A stretch of DNA of 64,000 bases, taken from positions 8,169,501 through 8,233,500 of the forward strand of contig NC_084888.1 of assembly GCF_958979055.1 (NCBI RefSeq). Reading direction: 5' to 3'. Below the pieces are notes generated by a model. The model had not been told where the DNA came from. It saw nothing but the letters and a program-made list of their open reading frames with translations, and made no database searches. The position numbers were made by a program, and so were the translations under genes. Below are positions 9,240 through 22,514 of this stretch, one piece after another (position 1 is the stretch's first letter; each line of letters opens with the position of its first letter). The DNA comes from Alnus glutinosa (taxonomy: Eukaryota > Streptophyta > Magnoliopsida > Fagales > Betulaceae).

Positions 9240-12200
9240 CACCTAAATTTTGCCCCTACAGCTCGCAGGAGCCCAACTGTTCAAGCCGTGCTTGGGATTT
9301 GCGCGGATGATCCCTTCAAGATTTTCAGGCAATTCCTCTTCGCAGTGTTAGGATTACTTGTAATCAAATGACTACCATGCATAGTATTCTTTCGGGGTTG
9401 TCTGTTCTCTTCGTTTTCATGTACGTGTGTACTCTGAGTAAATCTAATAAAATCTTCTTCTTTGACGAAAGTTATGCCTTTACGACGTGAATCCTAAATT
9501 AACCTCTAATAATCTCCTCGGATTACCACCGAAATAGATGTTTCATAAATCATAAAATTAAGCCCGCACAATATCATGCCAAGCATTAGCATTATGCTTC
9601 CCCAGACAATGATTCCGATGGCATTTTAACATACTCCTTGCTTTCGATAGTAGGGAACTTATTGCCGGACCGTCAATTTCCTATGGTTGATAGATGCCTG
9701 TTAACCGATACGCCTGAAGTCCGGGGACTATTGGGGACACAATGGTCCTTTCCGTCCCTTCAAAGAAGAGGTAACCGTCCCGATTTCTCTACTCGACTTC
9801 TAGGTCGTTAGACCAGAAATCTCCTGTCTTCGATATAACCCCAAGTGGATACAACTTCCGGAAAGTTGATTTCAGCCCGACGTCGGTAGTTTCACTCCCA
9901 GGGTGGTCTCTTTTGACACCCCTATCCGAGGTCAGACGTTTCTCATCACCCCCCTTGTTCTCAACCAGGAGGGGTGTCATTATTCTGTGTCTTGTTTTTA
10001 TCCGAGCCGGACAAGCCATATGATTAAGTGGGCACAGTCCCCGACCACAATGGTTTATTATAAGGGTAGCCTGCCATTGGAGAATTCGAATGCTATAGTA
10101 GATCTTGAGTGCTGTGCAGGAATTCCTTACCTAAATTATAGGTTTAGCCCGTCAATCCTTCTGCTTGTCCGAGGAGTATTTCAAACGAAGACGGTAGTTC
10201 AGAGGTCGCAACTCCTCCTTGCTTTCAAGCATTTTCCTGGCGCTGCAACAAGAGATGACAGTACAACAAAGGTCGAGATTCCGGGGACGACTTCCCAAAG
10301 CGAGTGCCTTCTACATTCGGAAAGTCAGTTGGAACCACAACCGCTTTTCACAAATACCTTTACTTATGAAAGATTTTCCCAATTGACAAGGCGTTCAAAT
10401 CCACGCTCACCGCATTGAGACATTTTCCCAGTTTAATCCTTATATAAGGACTGGTGCCCTTTGATACTTGTACTAACCATTCCAATATACAAGTCAGAAG
10501 ACTTCTCCATTGCCTTGAATGACAGTGTTTAGACCTTGAGGGACATCGGGGCTTCCCTATTCACATACACCAGCCATGGCTTGATCCCTCAATCCCAATC
10601 GTCGGACTTATGTTCTAATAATCATTCCTCAATCATTATTCCAGCACTTCTCAGCCTTATAGATGATACAAACATTTTTATCATTCTCAGCTTGGCTTCT
10701 TCATTTTCTCAAAATTTATGCCACAAGCCTGCAAGCATATCAACACCGTCAGGCCCCAATTTTATCCTTGTCGGATAATTCTTCCGGTGGGTCTGATCAA
10801 TTGTGTAGGCTCTGGTTAGTTGTCCTTTTAAGTTACGATCTTCATGTCAAGGGTGCTCGAGGAATCCCTTTTGATTAGGCAGGATAGCCTGAACCCGAAA
10901 ATAGTGCATTAATTCACAATTTGGAGCCCGCCCGCTCAAATTAACAAAGCTTATGTGGATTTTCCTTCTACCCCCATATCCGGAGAAAGTGGCGTCCGAA
11001 GTTGTCCCAGAGCCACTCCCCTTTCTATCCAAGAAAAAAGAGTTACTGGGGTTGCTTCTCCATCCGAGAGAGGGTAATCATCCAAATCCGAAGACATGGT
11101 CTTCCGCTTGAAGGAGGTCAGCCATCATAGTTATCCTTATTTCATCACGTGTTTCTTGGGACTACATCGGTCTCCTCATCCGAGGTAAGTCTCCACTCCA
11201 TCCAAAGATGAGCTTTAATTCATCCTTCTAGCGCCACGTTTAATTCATCCCCTTATCCAACGGGGGACGTTTTGTCCGAGAGGAATTTTTTGTTTCCTTA
11301 TCCGAGGAAGACCTCATTGTCTAAGGAGGAACTATCCATGAAACGCCTCATTGTCCCCCAATAGGAATCCAAATATCACTAATGTCCCGGAAGCAAAGTC
11401 TACTGCAAAGGGACATTATAATTTTCCATGCCAGATCCCTTGTTAGAGGGATTCGCTCTTTGCTCTAAGGGGTTCCCAAGCAGCAAGTGATGTTGAAGAT
11501 GGGAAATTATAATTTTCCATGCCGGATCTCTTGTTACTAATCTACAGCACTCGATAGATCAGCTTCCCTGGCGTTTCCAACCTTCATTCCGATAAGTTTT
11601 GGTGATGAGTGGGATTTCATTGGGGCAGATGGAGAAGCAGTTATTCTGGCGTTATCCATGGACATATTCGCTTCTATTTGAATTCCTGGACTCGTTAGAG
11701 TTATCCCGGGGCCGGGATGTAGGCATTTCGACTTAATCCAATAAAAGATTTCCCCCTAATTTATCCCACTTTCAATGCGGGATCCTTTGTTTCTAACGAG
11801 GTGTTCTCCTCATCTACAAGCTGTAGCAGCCTACAGACAGTCTGCTTGGGTAAGTGGGAAAATTCGGCTCCCTTTCTTTTACATGACCTCAAGCCTGCCA
11901 CTAACTGTCTTTGACTGATAAATTTGAGCCTTCGATCTCGGACTCATTGTTCGAGATCCCAACTGACAAACCTTCAATTTTATTTCTCATGATTCATGGA
12001 TAGGATCCACATTGTTAGGCGGGGAGATCTACCCCATATCCAAAAAAAGACAGTCTTTGACTACACCCTTTCCAACTTTGTAAAGTCAGCATGCAAAACA
12101 TCAATATTTTTCTTATCTCTTTATCCAAAAGAAGAATCCTCAATTCAAGAAAGAATTCTACGAGTATTGCCACCCAACTTAAAAAAGTTGGTCCTCGGGA

Positions 12201-12820
12201 GGTACCCCTCAAGAGGGTTCCTCGGAACAGGAGATTGCACAAAATTTGTACCCATATTAAGTTCTATTCATGCAATGATCAATAATTATCTCATTTCTTT
12301 GCTATTCAAGCAATTCAATTCTTCCTTTTGACGTCTTTATCTCGATCTCCTCCTTTATGCATAAATGTAGGCCTGGCCTCGCAGGTCATCTGTGAGACTA
12401 GATTATCTTTTCAATTACCCTTTGAAACCTCCCTAAACTAAAAAATCCGAGGGAGTCCTGTTAATGGAGATGAGTCGTCTTCCCATGATGATCCGCTATA
12501 GAGGTTGTAATCCCCTGATTTATTATAGGGTTTTTATATATATATATATATATATGAGGTTGTGCTCCTCATCCTAATTTGTTGTAGGGGTTTGCTCTCC
12601 CCGTAATGTACCCAGCACATATTCAATAATCAATCCCCCAATCTCTTACCCCCCCAAATCACTTCGGTCCGAGTAGAACTGACCCGAGTGATTTGTTCTG
12701 GGAATACAGATCTGACCAGGTCACATAGCGACATGAGCCCCTGAAAATGAATCAATGGCTTGGACGTGGGAGAACTGCTAAGGATCTGAAAAGCCAAATG
12801 CCGATGTTGCTAGGGCCTCA
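9240..12820. other. Interior of the LARD-like element: no recognised gene
   Basis: GC-richer than the surroundings, with many short frames and no family I recognise. Recurrent motifs such as TCCGAG, GTCCGAGG and AACCAGGAGGGGTG (also in the array further right) suggest internal amplification. A TA microsatellite lies near 12536-12555. I see no gag-pol similarity on either strand. Confidence 0.6.
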
Positions 12821-12829
12821 AGTCCTACA

Positions 12830-13505
12830 CTACACCCCTGTCCTCAACCAGGAGGGGTGTCCCTGTCCGAGATATCGGACGTTCCTCATCACCCCCTGTC
12901 CTTTACAAGGAGGGGTGGTCCCTTGTCCACGATCGGACGTTTCTCATCACCCCCATGTCCTCTACCAGGAGGGGTGGTCCCTGTCCGATGTCTTGATTCT
13001 CACGAGGTCTTATCCTCGTCTTCTTCCTTGTTTTGTTTTTGTTGTTTTTTTATAAGATTGTCTCATCTCCTTGTTTTTTAACGAGGTTATCTCCTCTCCT
13101 TGACCTTTCTGATTTTTAATGAGGTTATTACTCCTCTCCCTATTTTTTACGAGGTCCTATCCTCGGCCCTATTTTTTACGAGGTACTATCATCGGCCATT
13201 ATTTTTAACGAGGTTCTATCCTCAACTAGGAGGGGTGCCAAGTCCGAGGTCGGACATTCTCCCGTGACTCCCCTGTTAAGGGCGGGCTCTTCATCACCCC
13301 CCTATCCTGACCCAGGAGGGGTGCCAAGTCCAAGATCGGACATTCTCCCGTGACTCCCCTGTTAAGGGCGGGCTCCTCATCACCCCTCTGTCCTGAACCA
13401 GGAGGGGTGCGAAGTCCGAGATCGGACATTCTCCCGTGACTCCCCTATTAAGGGCGGGCTCCTCATCACCCCCTTGTCCAGAACCAGGAGGGGTGCCAAG
13501 TCCTC
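12830..13505. repeat. Tandem array inside the LARD-like element (~86-bp unit)
   Basis: The motif AGGAGGGGTG recurs at about 13228, 13313, 13400 and 13486, giving units of ~86 bp. Each contains ATCGGACATTCTCCCGTGAC, then TTAAGGGCGGGCTC and CATCACCCC. Shorter, related units occur at about 12845-12985, and a single diverged one near 9940-9975. Between and after them is a looser repeat of TTTTTAACGAGGT with CCTC (13080-13610). The array drives the open frames in this stretch. Confidence 0.85.
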
Positions 13506-13516
13506 GGCCCTGTTTT

Positions 13517-13954
13517 CTACAAGGTACTATCCTCGGATTCCTTTTTCTTTAACGAGGTCACCTCCTCGCCCTTGTTTTTTAACGAGGTCACCTCCTCTGA
13601 TTCCTTGTTTATTAATCCGGAAGTGTCATCGAAAATTAATCCAGCACTTGCCCTCAAACAATGCTCTCGGAATGTAACTTCGAGAGCTTTCCTTTTCGCT
13701 TTATTCGTTTGCACAATAAAAACAAAAGTTCCTACAAAAGTGTTATATAGAAAGATTAATAAATCCAAACAGGGGGATATCAAGGTGGGATTAGCTCCCA
13801 TTCCTACAATGAACATCATCAGAGCAGGCGTGAAGGGTGCTGAGCTGCTGCCTTCCAAAGTGAACAATAAAATTCCGCCATAATTAGCATGTCCACGGTG
13901 CACATCAAGACTTGAAAGTCCAACATCCAATGATGATCCCTTCTTTTCCATCAT
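13517..13954 (-). CDS. Hypothetical ORF inside the LARD-like element (145 aa)
   Basis: An open frame on the element's sense strand. It has a hydrophobic centre (roughly residues 40-85, with FIVGMGANPTLISP and LLIFLYNTFVGTFVFIV) and a repetitive C-terminus (KESEEVTSLKNKGEEV) produced by the AACGAGGTCACCTCCTC repeat. I recognise no family. It may be chance, or a fragment of captured host sequence. There is no evidence that it is translated. Confidence 0.2.
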   Translation of the reverse strand: MMEKKGSSLDVGLSSLDVHRGHANYGGILLFTLEGSSSAPFTPALMMFIVGMGANPTLISPCLDLLIFLYNTFVGTFVFIVQTNKAKRKALEVTFREHCLRASAGLIFDDTSGLINKESEEVTSLKNKGEEVTSLKKKESEDSTL

Positions 13955-15439
13955 GCCTATAACAGGGTTTAAAAAAGCATTTCCTTGTACTTCCCTTCAT
14001 AAGCCCAAGTATTAATTAAGAGTTAGTAGGCACAGAAGAATATGTCTAGCACTTACTCTTGAAATCATGAAATCATCAAAAATCTCAGCAATTATGTCCC
14101 ATAAAGGCACAATAGTTAACTAACTATTAGTCTTTGTCTTTCACTGGAGAGACCTTCCCAAGTCTGATACTTCGAAATTTATTACCCTTGGGCTTTATCC
14201 TAAGAGGTATATATGTATATATCCATACCACCAATTTTTTATTTCCAGAATTTAATAAAATGAAATAAAAAGAGAAAAATGAACTTATCTCCGCCCTTCT
14301 GGTCTTCGAAGAGCGTGTATAGCCTCCCATTCATCTTGCTACAGAGTGTGTCCGGGGAGAAACGTTGCTTCGTAGCCCGTCTACTTTCAATTTTAATATA
14401 TGATGTTGTCAGAAAGACATCATTTCCCACAAAAACCAATAAAGCAAGACCCACTCTTCTCCATGATTTTTCTTCTCTGCTGGCACGTGCAAAACTGATC
14501 TTCAACTCCATTTGGTGTACGGCTCAAGCAGATTAAAAGCACTCTTCTTCTCTTTCGCGAGAAATTTCCTCCTTTCTCCAAAATTCATAAAAATATGGGA
14601 CGACTATCACAAACCCATATAATTGCATGCTTGCGAAGGCATTCGCCGACAAGGTGATGAGCTCATCCTGAGTTACGTGACACGTCGTCCTGCGCAAAAG
14701 CATAAACCTTCCGAGGGGACCTTCTGAGTCCATAAAGATTTGAATATAACCTCAGTAATACTGAAGAGAGAACCCATGAAATCAAGTGACAGCATGGGTA
14801 ATAGAAGAATTTCATCCTCATTAGTTTCCAAGCACAATTAATGGTATTGTCAGAGAAGCATGACTTTACACAACAACCAATATAGCAAAGGCTTATGCTT
14901 CTTACAACCTTCTTTTAATCTGAAACGTGTCCACTTCTTCACCTTGTGCTTTTCACAAATACATTTAATATTAAAAGCCATTCCTTTCACACGTGTGAAA
15001 TCACCAATCACCTTCCATAAGCTTTCTAATCAACTATGGGAATCCTCACTCATCCTTTGCCTTCCGAGGTTGACTACCAAGAAATTACCTTCTTCCGTCT
15101 AGATTATCAAAATATCATTTTGAACTTGAAATTTTCTAAAGCAAAGATACAGAGTTGCAACTAATTCAGACCGTGGAAGAAGAGCAGAAAACTTATCTTG
15201 TCCACACACAGATACGACTGCCAACAAAAAGCCATACTGGGATGAGTTCCTTTAGAAACATCGTTAATAAGTGCAAATCTGTTGCTCTTAGGTTCGGGTT
15301 CGTAACCTTTGCGTCCAGATCTGTCAGACATAAACCCCAAATCTACTCCATCTGCTCTCCCTTCCTTGACGAAGGGTGTTTCCGGTCACTAGTCACCGTT
15401 CTGGATTTTTGTTTTGGTAGGAGCGACCACGTCGTTCCC

Positions 15440-15454
15440 ACAGACGACGCCAAT
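15440..15454 (-). other. Primer-binding-site region of the LARD-like element
   Basis: The complement of the bases just left of the right LTR reads ATTGGCGTCGTCTGT, similar to TTTGGCGCCATCTGT beside the gypsy LTR at 17790. This gives the element its minus orientation and suggests a non-chromovirus gypsy relative as donor of mobility. Confidence 0.7.
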
Positions 15455-15977
<523 letters not shown>

Positions 15978-15982
15978 TGCGG

Positions 15983-17449
15983 AACCATACAAATGGGACT
16001 CTTTCTCGAGCTTCTTTCTTTGATTTAGGGAAGTAGAGGATTCAATGAAGAAGATGGCTCTTTCTATCTCTAATGAATTCTTGTAGTACTGAACTTCTTA
16101 TTTTATGTTTTATTTGAATATGCATATCAGATAAAGCGTTAGACTTTCAGAAATAGCTTAGATAGGTGGCTGATAGGCGTGTTGATTGTGCTTCCTCGAG
16201 CAGCACGTTGCAGACTGATTGCTACTTTAGTTGAGAAATAGTCCTATCTATATGAACTACTGGGAAGATCACGTGGTTCAAACTTCACCACAAATTGTCA
16301 TTGACAATTTGTGTATTTGAAAGACATGAAGAGACACACTTGAAATAAACCATTTGGAATAAACCTTTGCCATTAATATTCATACATGTTTGGTGAATCA
16401 TATAAAAAAATAAATAAATAAATAAATAATAATAAAAAAAAAAGTTTAGTGGGTATTTATACCTCAAGTTTTTTGGGACACTTTTATTTTAATTTTTTGC
16501 TTTGTTGTTTTGTTCTGACTACAAGTGTTATTTTTGTTGCTTTGTTTTGCAAAGCACACACGAATTCAAACTTCAGCCAGAACAATAATGATAAAAAAAA
16601 ATGTCCATGGAAGTTTTTATACTAATTTGTTTTTATGCTTATTATTAAATAATAAAAAATGTTTATGTAAGTTTTTTATATTTAAATATATGTTATTTGT
16701 TATGAAATATTTATTTATACGTGTATTAACAGTGGCGAAGCTAAAATTTTAAATGAGGGAGTCTAGAATTTCTTACCTTTTTTTTATGAATAAATAAAAA
16801 CAGTTCAACAAAAATTAATTAAAAACGATGGCATGTTTTTCAAATTGTATTTGTAAAAAATTATGATCAAATGTTTGACAAGGTCTTTTTTATAGATATA
16901 CTTTTTAAATGTTGTTTAGAATTTGATTGTAGTTCAATTGAATTATTATTCTTCATAATCTCAAGCAACTACAATTATATATTTTATATAATTAAAAATA
17001 TGAAACAAAAATGATATGTTTATAAACAATTAAATAGAAAAATAATTATAAAAAAAAAAAAAAAAAAAAAGCAATCTAAACAAAAAAATAATAAAAAAAT
17101 AAAAAATTTTTTAATTTTAATCCATATAAAAGTATATTACATGCCTGAAGGCTAAATTGTGTATAGAAATTATTTTGAACGGATTGAATGCTTTCAGTCG
17201 GAAGAAATACCTAATAACAGTAGTGTTTATTTTTCAAGCCACAACTCACAAGATCTGAAGAGTGAAGGCCAAAGCTATAGAAAAACAAACGTATTTTATG
17301 ATTTGACATTCAATCTATGACACCATTGACACGCATAGTCACGCACTGGCACACGGCTAACGGCTCCACACAGCTTTGAGAATCCGAATAACAATTTGTT
17401 TTTAGACTCCAAGCGGTAGCTGTAGTCTGTGGCCCCACTCCACTGCTTG
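15983..17449. other. No gene seen; A/T-rich, with possible CACTA and hAT-type ends
   Basis: 15983-16089 may be the remainder of the CACTA-like element that hosts the LARD. The rest is A/T-rich with homopolymers. CAGTGGCGAAGCT at 16730 resembles hAT-type termini, and a complementary-looking GCTCCGCTACTG ends near 21933, but no matching TSD was found. No convincing coding sequence. Confidence 0.5.
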
Positions 17450-17454
17450 TTAAT

Positions 17455-17790
17455 TGTTGGGGATAAATTCTACTCAACCCGATCCAAGGAGGAGATAGAC
17501 ATTTAGCAACTACTTCAGGAAAATCAGCAGTTCTAGATCGATAAGGAGCAGGAATTCTAATCCAGCTTTGACTCCACCTCTTTGCCTATAAATAGGCCCA
17601 TACCCCAGGTATAAACTAAGTCTCAGAATTTTATGCATAGAGCATTATTTTCTCACAGAAGCTAACTTAGGCATCGGAGCGGGACCCCCGGAAGGGTCCC
17701 TAGTTTTTGTTGTTTTGCAGAATTATTGAGAGGCGTGAAAAACATCAAAGGAACGTGCAGATTCACACCATACCAGAAATTGTACCAACA
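17455..17790 (+). repeat. 5' LTR of the gag-only gypsy element
   Basis: Starts TGTTGGGGATAAATTC and ends GTACCAACA. It contains the promoter-like CCTATAAATAGGCCC at about 17585, a good TATA box, and CCCGGAAGGGTCCC. Confidence 0.92.
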
Positions 17791-17850
17791 GTTTGGCGCC
17801 ATCTGTGGGAATGATTATTCGTTCCTCATAAAAGAAAAAGAAGATCCAGC

Positions 17851-19334
17851 ATGGTGATGAACACACGTTCCGGAAGCTAGACCAACCGAGAGCCCATAGT
17901 CCGAATGGAGCCAGTTATTCAAAATAATCAGCAGCCTCCACCGAACCCTCCCCCAGGGGGTGGAGATCAAGATCGCATAGCAGCGTTGGAAGCCTAGATT
18001 GAATCCTTAACACAGCGGAATGCCGAGTTGCTGCGCAGGAGGCCGAAACAGCCCAATCCCGAGATGAACAGGGATGAGCGTGAGGAAGAAGATCACAACA
18101 GCAACACTAATCCTCGGAGGGAGGATGATCGCCAAGGAGATCTGAGCAGAGTTATTGCTGAGCTGGAGAGAAGGGGCACGTACATGGAGATGGAAAGAAA
18201 GGACAAAAGCAGATCCGTAGTGGTGGACAAGCTCCTAATGGGTACAGATTCACCCTTCACCAGACGGGTGGCAGACTATCGGCTTCCCGAGAAGTTTAAG
18301 GTACCCCAAATTCTAAGTTATGCAGGAGACGGAGATCCCTTGGATCACCTAGAAAATTTTCGAGCTCATCTAGACCTTTACGGGACACCCGATGAAGTAG
18401 CATGTCGAGCCTTCCCTCTTACTCTTTCGGGGAATGCCTGAGACTGGTTCAGGAAGCTGCCACCGAATTATGTTGATCAGTTCAAGGAATTGTCTAAGAT
18501 ATTCCTAACGGAGTTCTTGGCTTTCCGGACAAGGAAGAAGCCTTCGGGATATTTGCTATCATTGCACCAGCAAAGCAACGAAAGTCTTAAGGAGTTCATG
18601 GCTCGGTTTAACCGAGAGAAGGTAACGGTCAAAGATTCGACCGAGGATATGGTCTTTGCTGCCATTTATCAAGGAATTTCACCCGAGGAGCCTTTGATGA
18701 AGAAGTTGGTCCGGAAGCAACCGAGTACCTTGCAAGGCCTTATGGATAAGGTAGAAGAATTCATCAATCAGGAAGAGACGCTAAAGTCTATGGCCAGCTC
18801 TAGGCTACCCCGAGAGACAGCCCCAGAAAAGAAAAGGAAAGAATTCAGGAAAGCTGATGGAGAAGAGCAGAGGCAGGTAAAGAAGTTCAAAGATTACAAT
18901 TTTATACCTCTCAATGCTGAGATATCAGAAGTCCTTATGGAGATAAAAAGAGATCCGGCGTTTCGGGAACCACAAAAGATACCAGGTAATCCTCCTTACA
19001 GGAATGCAGGCAAATATTGTGATTTTCATAAACAAGCAGGTCATTCGTAACCCTAAGTTTGTTAATAGAAGAATTCATAAAGAATGGCAAGCTGGTTCGG
19101 TTCTTGGGAGAAAAACGGAACCAACAAGGAAATAACAGGCCTTGAAATCATCAGGACTATCAGCCCCGAGATCAGCAGCCACGGGATTACTATCCCCGAG
19201 ACCGTCCTCAGCTAGGCAAGAGGCATCAAGAGAATGATCCCCGAGATGACATAGAAAGAAGAGAAGACCAAGGAAGCAGAAGCCCAAGGCATAGAGAGCC
19301 GAGGCAACAGCAGTATCTGCCCGTGATCCCATAA
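17851..19334 (+). pseudogene. Ty3/gypsy gag pseudogene (Retrotrans_gag domain)
   Basis: One frame from ATG 17851 (MVMNTRSGS) to 19050 is interrupted by three in-frame stops: TAG at 17878, TAG at 17995 and TGA at 18439. It encodes the gag core: LPEKFKVPQILSYAGDGDP, LENFRAHLDLYG, then DWFRKLPPNYVDQFKELSKIF, LLSLHQQSNESLKEFMARFN and a histidine-type finger start KYCDFHKQAGHS. After TAA at 19048 the gag tail continues in another frame (LIEEFIKNGKLVRFLGEKRN, then many PRD/RE-rich repeats) to about 19334, so a small deletion follows the finger. The TGA lies where family members have an amino acid before DWF, consistent with CGA to TGA. Confidence 0.88.
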
Positions 19335-19555
19335 AAAGGATTCTCGGGAATTTTAGGCTAGACTTTTATTTTTAGCATTTATGTTTGCAAAGAACTAGAC
19401 TTTTATTTTTAACTCAGACTAGTTATAATAAAAGACAGAAAATTCCCCAGATTTTGGGAATAAGTATTTTCAGAATAAAAGAATAGAGCTGACTTAAGCA
19501 TTGGAGTGTTCCCGGTCTAGGGACCGGGCACCCATTGATGTCACTTCTTTTGCAG

Positions 19556-19752
19556 GCAAAGGTCTCTCGGATCAATCCTAGCCGGGAGCAAGAGGAAAAC
19601 TCTCGGATCAGTCCTAGCCGAGTACAAGAAGAAAACTCTCGAATCAGTCCTAGCCGAGAGTCTCTGATCAGTCCTAGCCGAGTACAGGAAGAAAACTCTC
19701 GGATCAGTCCTAGCCAAGAGTCTCGGATCAGTCCTTGTCGAGAGAGAGAAAT
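19556..19752 (+). repeat. Tandem repeat with CTCTCGGATCAGTCCTAGCCGAG core
   Basis: Six to seven copies alternate between a core of ~23 bases (GGATCAGTCCTAGCCGAG) and a spacer TACAAGAAGAAAACTCTC. In one frame they read ISPSRVQEENSR repeats. They lie between gag and the 3' LTR of the gag-only element, where pol would be expected. Confidence 0.85.
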
Positions 19753-19973
19753 AAAGAGAGCTAGGGGGGTCGGATTTAACCCTCGGGTTTTGCAGGTTTT
19801 TCAAGAGACAGGGAGAAAACCATAAGGAAAAACAAGAAGGTAATGGGGGGTAAGATTTAACCCTCAGGTTTTGCAGGTTAGCAGGTTTTCAGAAGGAGAC
19901 AAAGCTCGGGTTTCCTTAGACATGGAATTCCCATTATTCAAGCAAGCTTCGGATAAGGGAATTAGGGGGTAAC

Positions 19974-20309
19974 TGTTGGGGATAAATTCCACTCAACCCG
20001 ATCCAAGGAGAAGATAGACATTTAGCAACTACTTCAGGGAAATCAGCATTTCTAGATCGATAAGGAGCAGGAATTCTAATCCAGCTTTGACTCCACCTCT
20101 TTGCCTATAAATAGGCCCATACCCCAGGTATAAACTAAGTCTCAGAATTTTATGCATAGAGCATTATTTTCTCACAGAAGCTAACTTAGGCATCGGAGCG
20201 GGACCCCCGGAAGGGTCCCTAGTTTTTGTTGTTTTGCAGAATTATTGAGAGGCATGAAGAACATCAAAGGAACGTGCAGATTCACACCATACCGGAAACT
20301 GTACCGACA
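19974..20309 (+). repeat. 3' LTR of the gag-only gypsy element
   Basis: Same 336-bp length as the 5' LTR, ending GTACCGACA, with about nine substitutions. The TSD TTAAT follows directly. Confidence 0.92.
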
Positions 20310-20314
20310 TTAAT

Positions 20315-20375
20315 TGTTTGTTATGGTTAATTAGATCACTTCCAAGGTCTTTAAGCTACAGTAAATTACTTTTTA

Positions 20376-20424
<49 letters not shown>

Positions 20425-22514
20425 TTGTAAGTAATTACTTTTTACTTTTGATTTTATGATTTAAGCCTCCAAAAGGATGCCACTGCTTGTTAGACTTAAA
20501 TCACATCTGATGATTTTTTGATCCAATCCGTCCTTGTCCAATTGTCCTTGTAGCTGCAATCTCAAGTTTGTAGAGTTGTAGACTTGACTGCTGAGTGATG
20601 AGTCTTGACTCTTTAATTGTAGACTTCATTTGACGGTGCGTTTTGATCCTTTGGAGACAAGGAAAAATAATGTTGCCTTGTCACTTGTTAGCTTGTCCTC
20701 CACCTTCATCCGGACCCTTCTTCAACCTCTCGACTCTGTATTTTTTTTTTACCTTACAGAAATGAAAAACGTTTGAGTTAAGGCAGACAAAAAAAAAAAA
20801 AAAAAAAAACCACGGCAATAGGTGGGCAAGTTTCCCCTTGATGAATTGTTAAGGGGGGGCATTCCAGGAGCATCAACACTACCGGCAAAATTTTCAGGAG
20901 GACCAGGATTACGTTTCTGTGTTTTACTTCCTTATTTCACACTTCTACTGTTCATGTGTTTAGAAGTTTAAGCGATATTAGGGATTAAGACCCAGGAAGA
21001 CGACAATGACGTGGACACTTCCAAGTCTTTTATCAAAACGTTGTGTTTAAGTAAAATATAAACGCTGCGTTTATTTGAGCAAAAAGGCTCAGATGGCTTC
21101 TTAGGTGCGCGTGTAGTAGATTCTTCAGAGTTACAAAACTGCGTCGTTTCTTTAGGATTTTAAACTTTAGCCATTTATTAGAGTATTGAGTAACTTGAGT
21201 TAAGTTGCTCAATTACGTGTTGATTTTTTTATTTTTATTTTTTAAATGAGAGTTGAATTATAAAAACGCATGCAATTTGTTGATTTGATTTTTTTTTTTT
21301 TTATTAGTCTAATTTTTTTTAAGGGTATTTATTAGTCTGATTAGTGCCGACACATGCATATATAAGAATTTAAAACGTAAATTATGTGTTTTTTTATTTT
21401 GGTTTTTTTTTTCTAAGCAAACATAAGGGAAAAAGGGAAAGTAAAAAAACCTAAACTAAGATGCAATTTGACTTTTACAAAATTTGAAACAAGCTCAGTT
21501 CAAGAATATAACAGTTCAGCAGTCCAACTGTGATTTTAGAATTGCCATCTGTGAGATTCAGTCAACCAAAATTTTCTTTTCAAACCGTTAAATAATTCAA
21601 ATAAAGTGTTTAGAGCGGAAAAAAAGAAGACTAAAATAAGGCATAAAGGCAATACTTTTTTTGACTATTTATATTTGTTGAAAATTCCAGGCATGTAATC
21701 AAATTTCTAAAATAATTAATTTTTAAATTTATTATTAAATAATAAAAATGTCTACATAAGCTTTTATATTTATATAGTTCAACCAAATTAATTGCTTGTG
21801 AATGTGTGTATATGTATATATATATGACAGAAATTTCCTACAAATCGGTATATATATATATATTTCACCCATTTTTGTTCGACTTTACTTTTTAATTTTG
21901 ACCCTCTGAACTAAAATTCTGGCTCCGCTACTGTCAGAGGCATAGAAAAAAAATTAAACCAAGGGTAAGGAGATTTTTTAGGAAGTGAGGAGGGGCATTT
22001 GAACCCTCTCAACCCCCCTCCCTTCGCCCTTGTGTATAATATATAGTTAAATTATTTCTAAAATTGTATAAAGTCTATAATTATAGTTATTTGAGAAAAA
22101 TAATAATGATTTCATTGAGTTCCAATTAAATTTTAAATGAGCTCGTGTCATAGTAGATTTAACAAATATGAAATATGAAAACTCGTGAAGGAAAATTGAA
22201 TAAATTAATATTAAGCGTGACAAAATAAATTGTAAGTTATTACCACTAGGCCTCAAGTTATATCGATGTTGTTATATTTTTATTGCGCTTCTTAACTTAA
22301 AATTAAGCCCATTCCTTAATATTAATCTCATATTTTAGCATAATCATTGAAGTCATACACAATAGTCTATCATGTGGGTAATGTTGAGTATCTTTAATAA
22401 TATCATTATCATATTTCTTTTATCTGAACTCTTTGTTTCTCACTTTAGATAAATCATTTTTGTATAACTTTTAAACGCTAGTTAATTAGTTCTTATGCAT
22501 TTGATATAGTTGAG
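20315..22514. other. No gene seen; A/T-rich with an (ATT)n microsatellite
   Basis: (ATT)n spans about 20377-20424. Homopolymers are frequent. A segment at 21728-21775 (TTATTATTAAATAATAAAAATG...) resembles 16636-16690. GAAATTTCCTACAAATCGG near 21833 resembles a palindromic motif at 61150. No coding region is supported. Confidence 0.5.

Larger units (their letters stand above)
17455..20309 (+). mobile_element. Short gypsy retrotransposon with gag only (TR-GAG-like)
   Basis: LTRs at 17455-17790 and 19974-20309 (336 bp each) are flanked by the TSD TTAAT at 17450-17454 and 20310-20314. They differ at about 9 positions (2.7%). PBS-type sequence TTTGGCGCCATCTGTGGG follows the left LTR, and a polypurine tract (TTAGGGGGTAAC) precedes the right one. 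The 2.2-kb interior codes only for a decayed Ty3/gypsy gag; pol is absent. This is the layout of terminal-repeat elements with a GAG domain, which rely on other elements for reverse transcription. Confidence 0.92.

Noticed and set aside
9903..10418. 171-codon frame in the LARD interior as a gene
   Set aside because: It is on the non-sense strand of the element, has no recognised motif, and is embedded in repeats that recur elsewhere in the interior.
16730..21933. A 5.2-kb hAT element bounded by CAGTGGCGAAGC and GCTCCGCTACTG
   Set aside because: The ends are only partly complementary and no 8-bp target duplication was found, so the pairing is likely coincidental or from two different elements.
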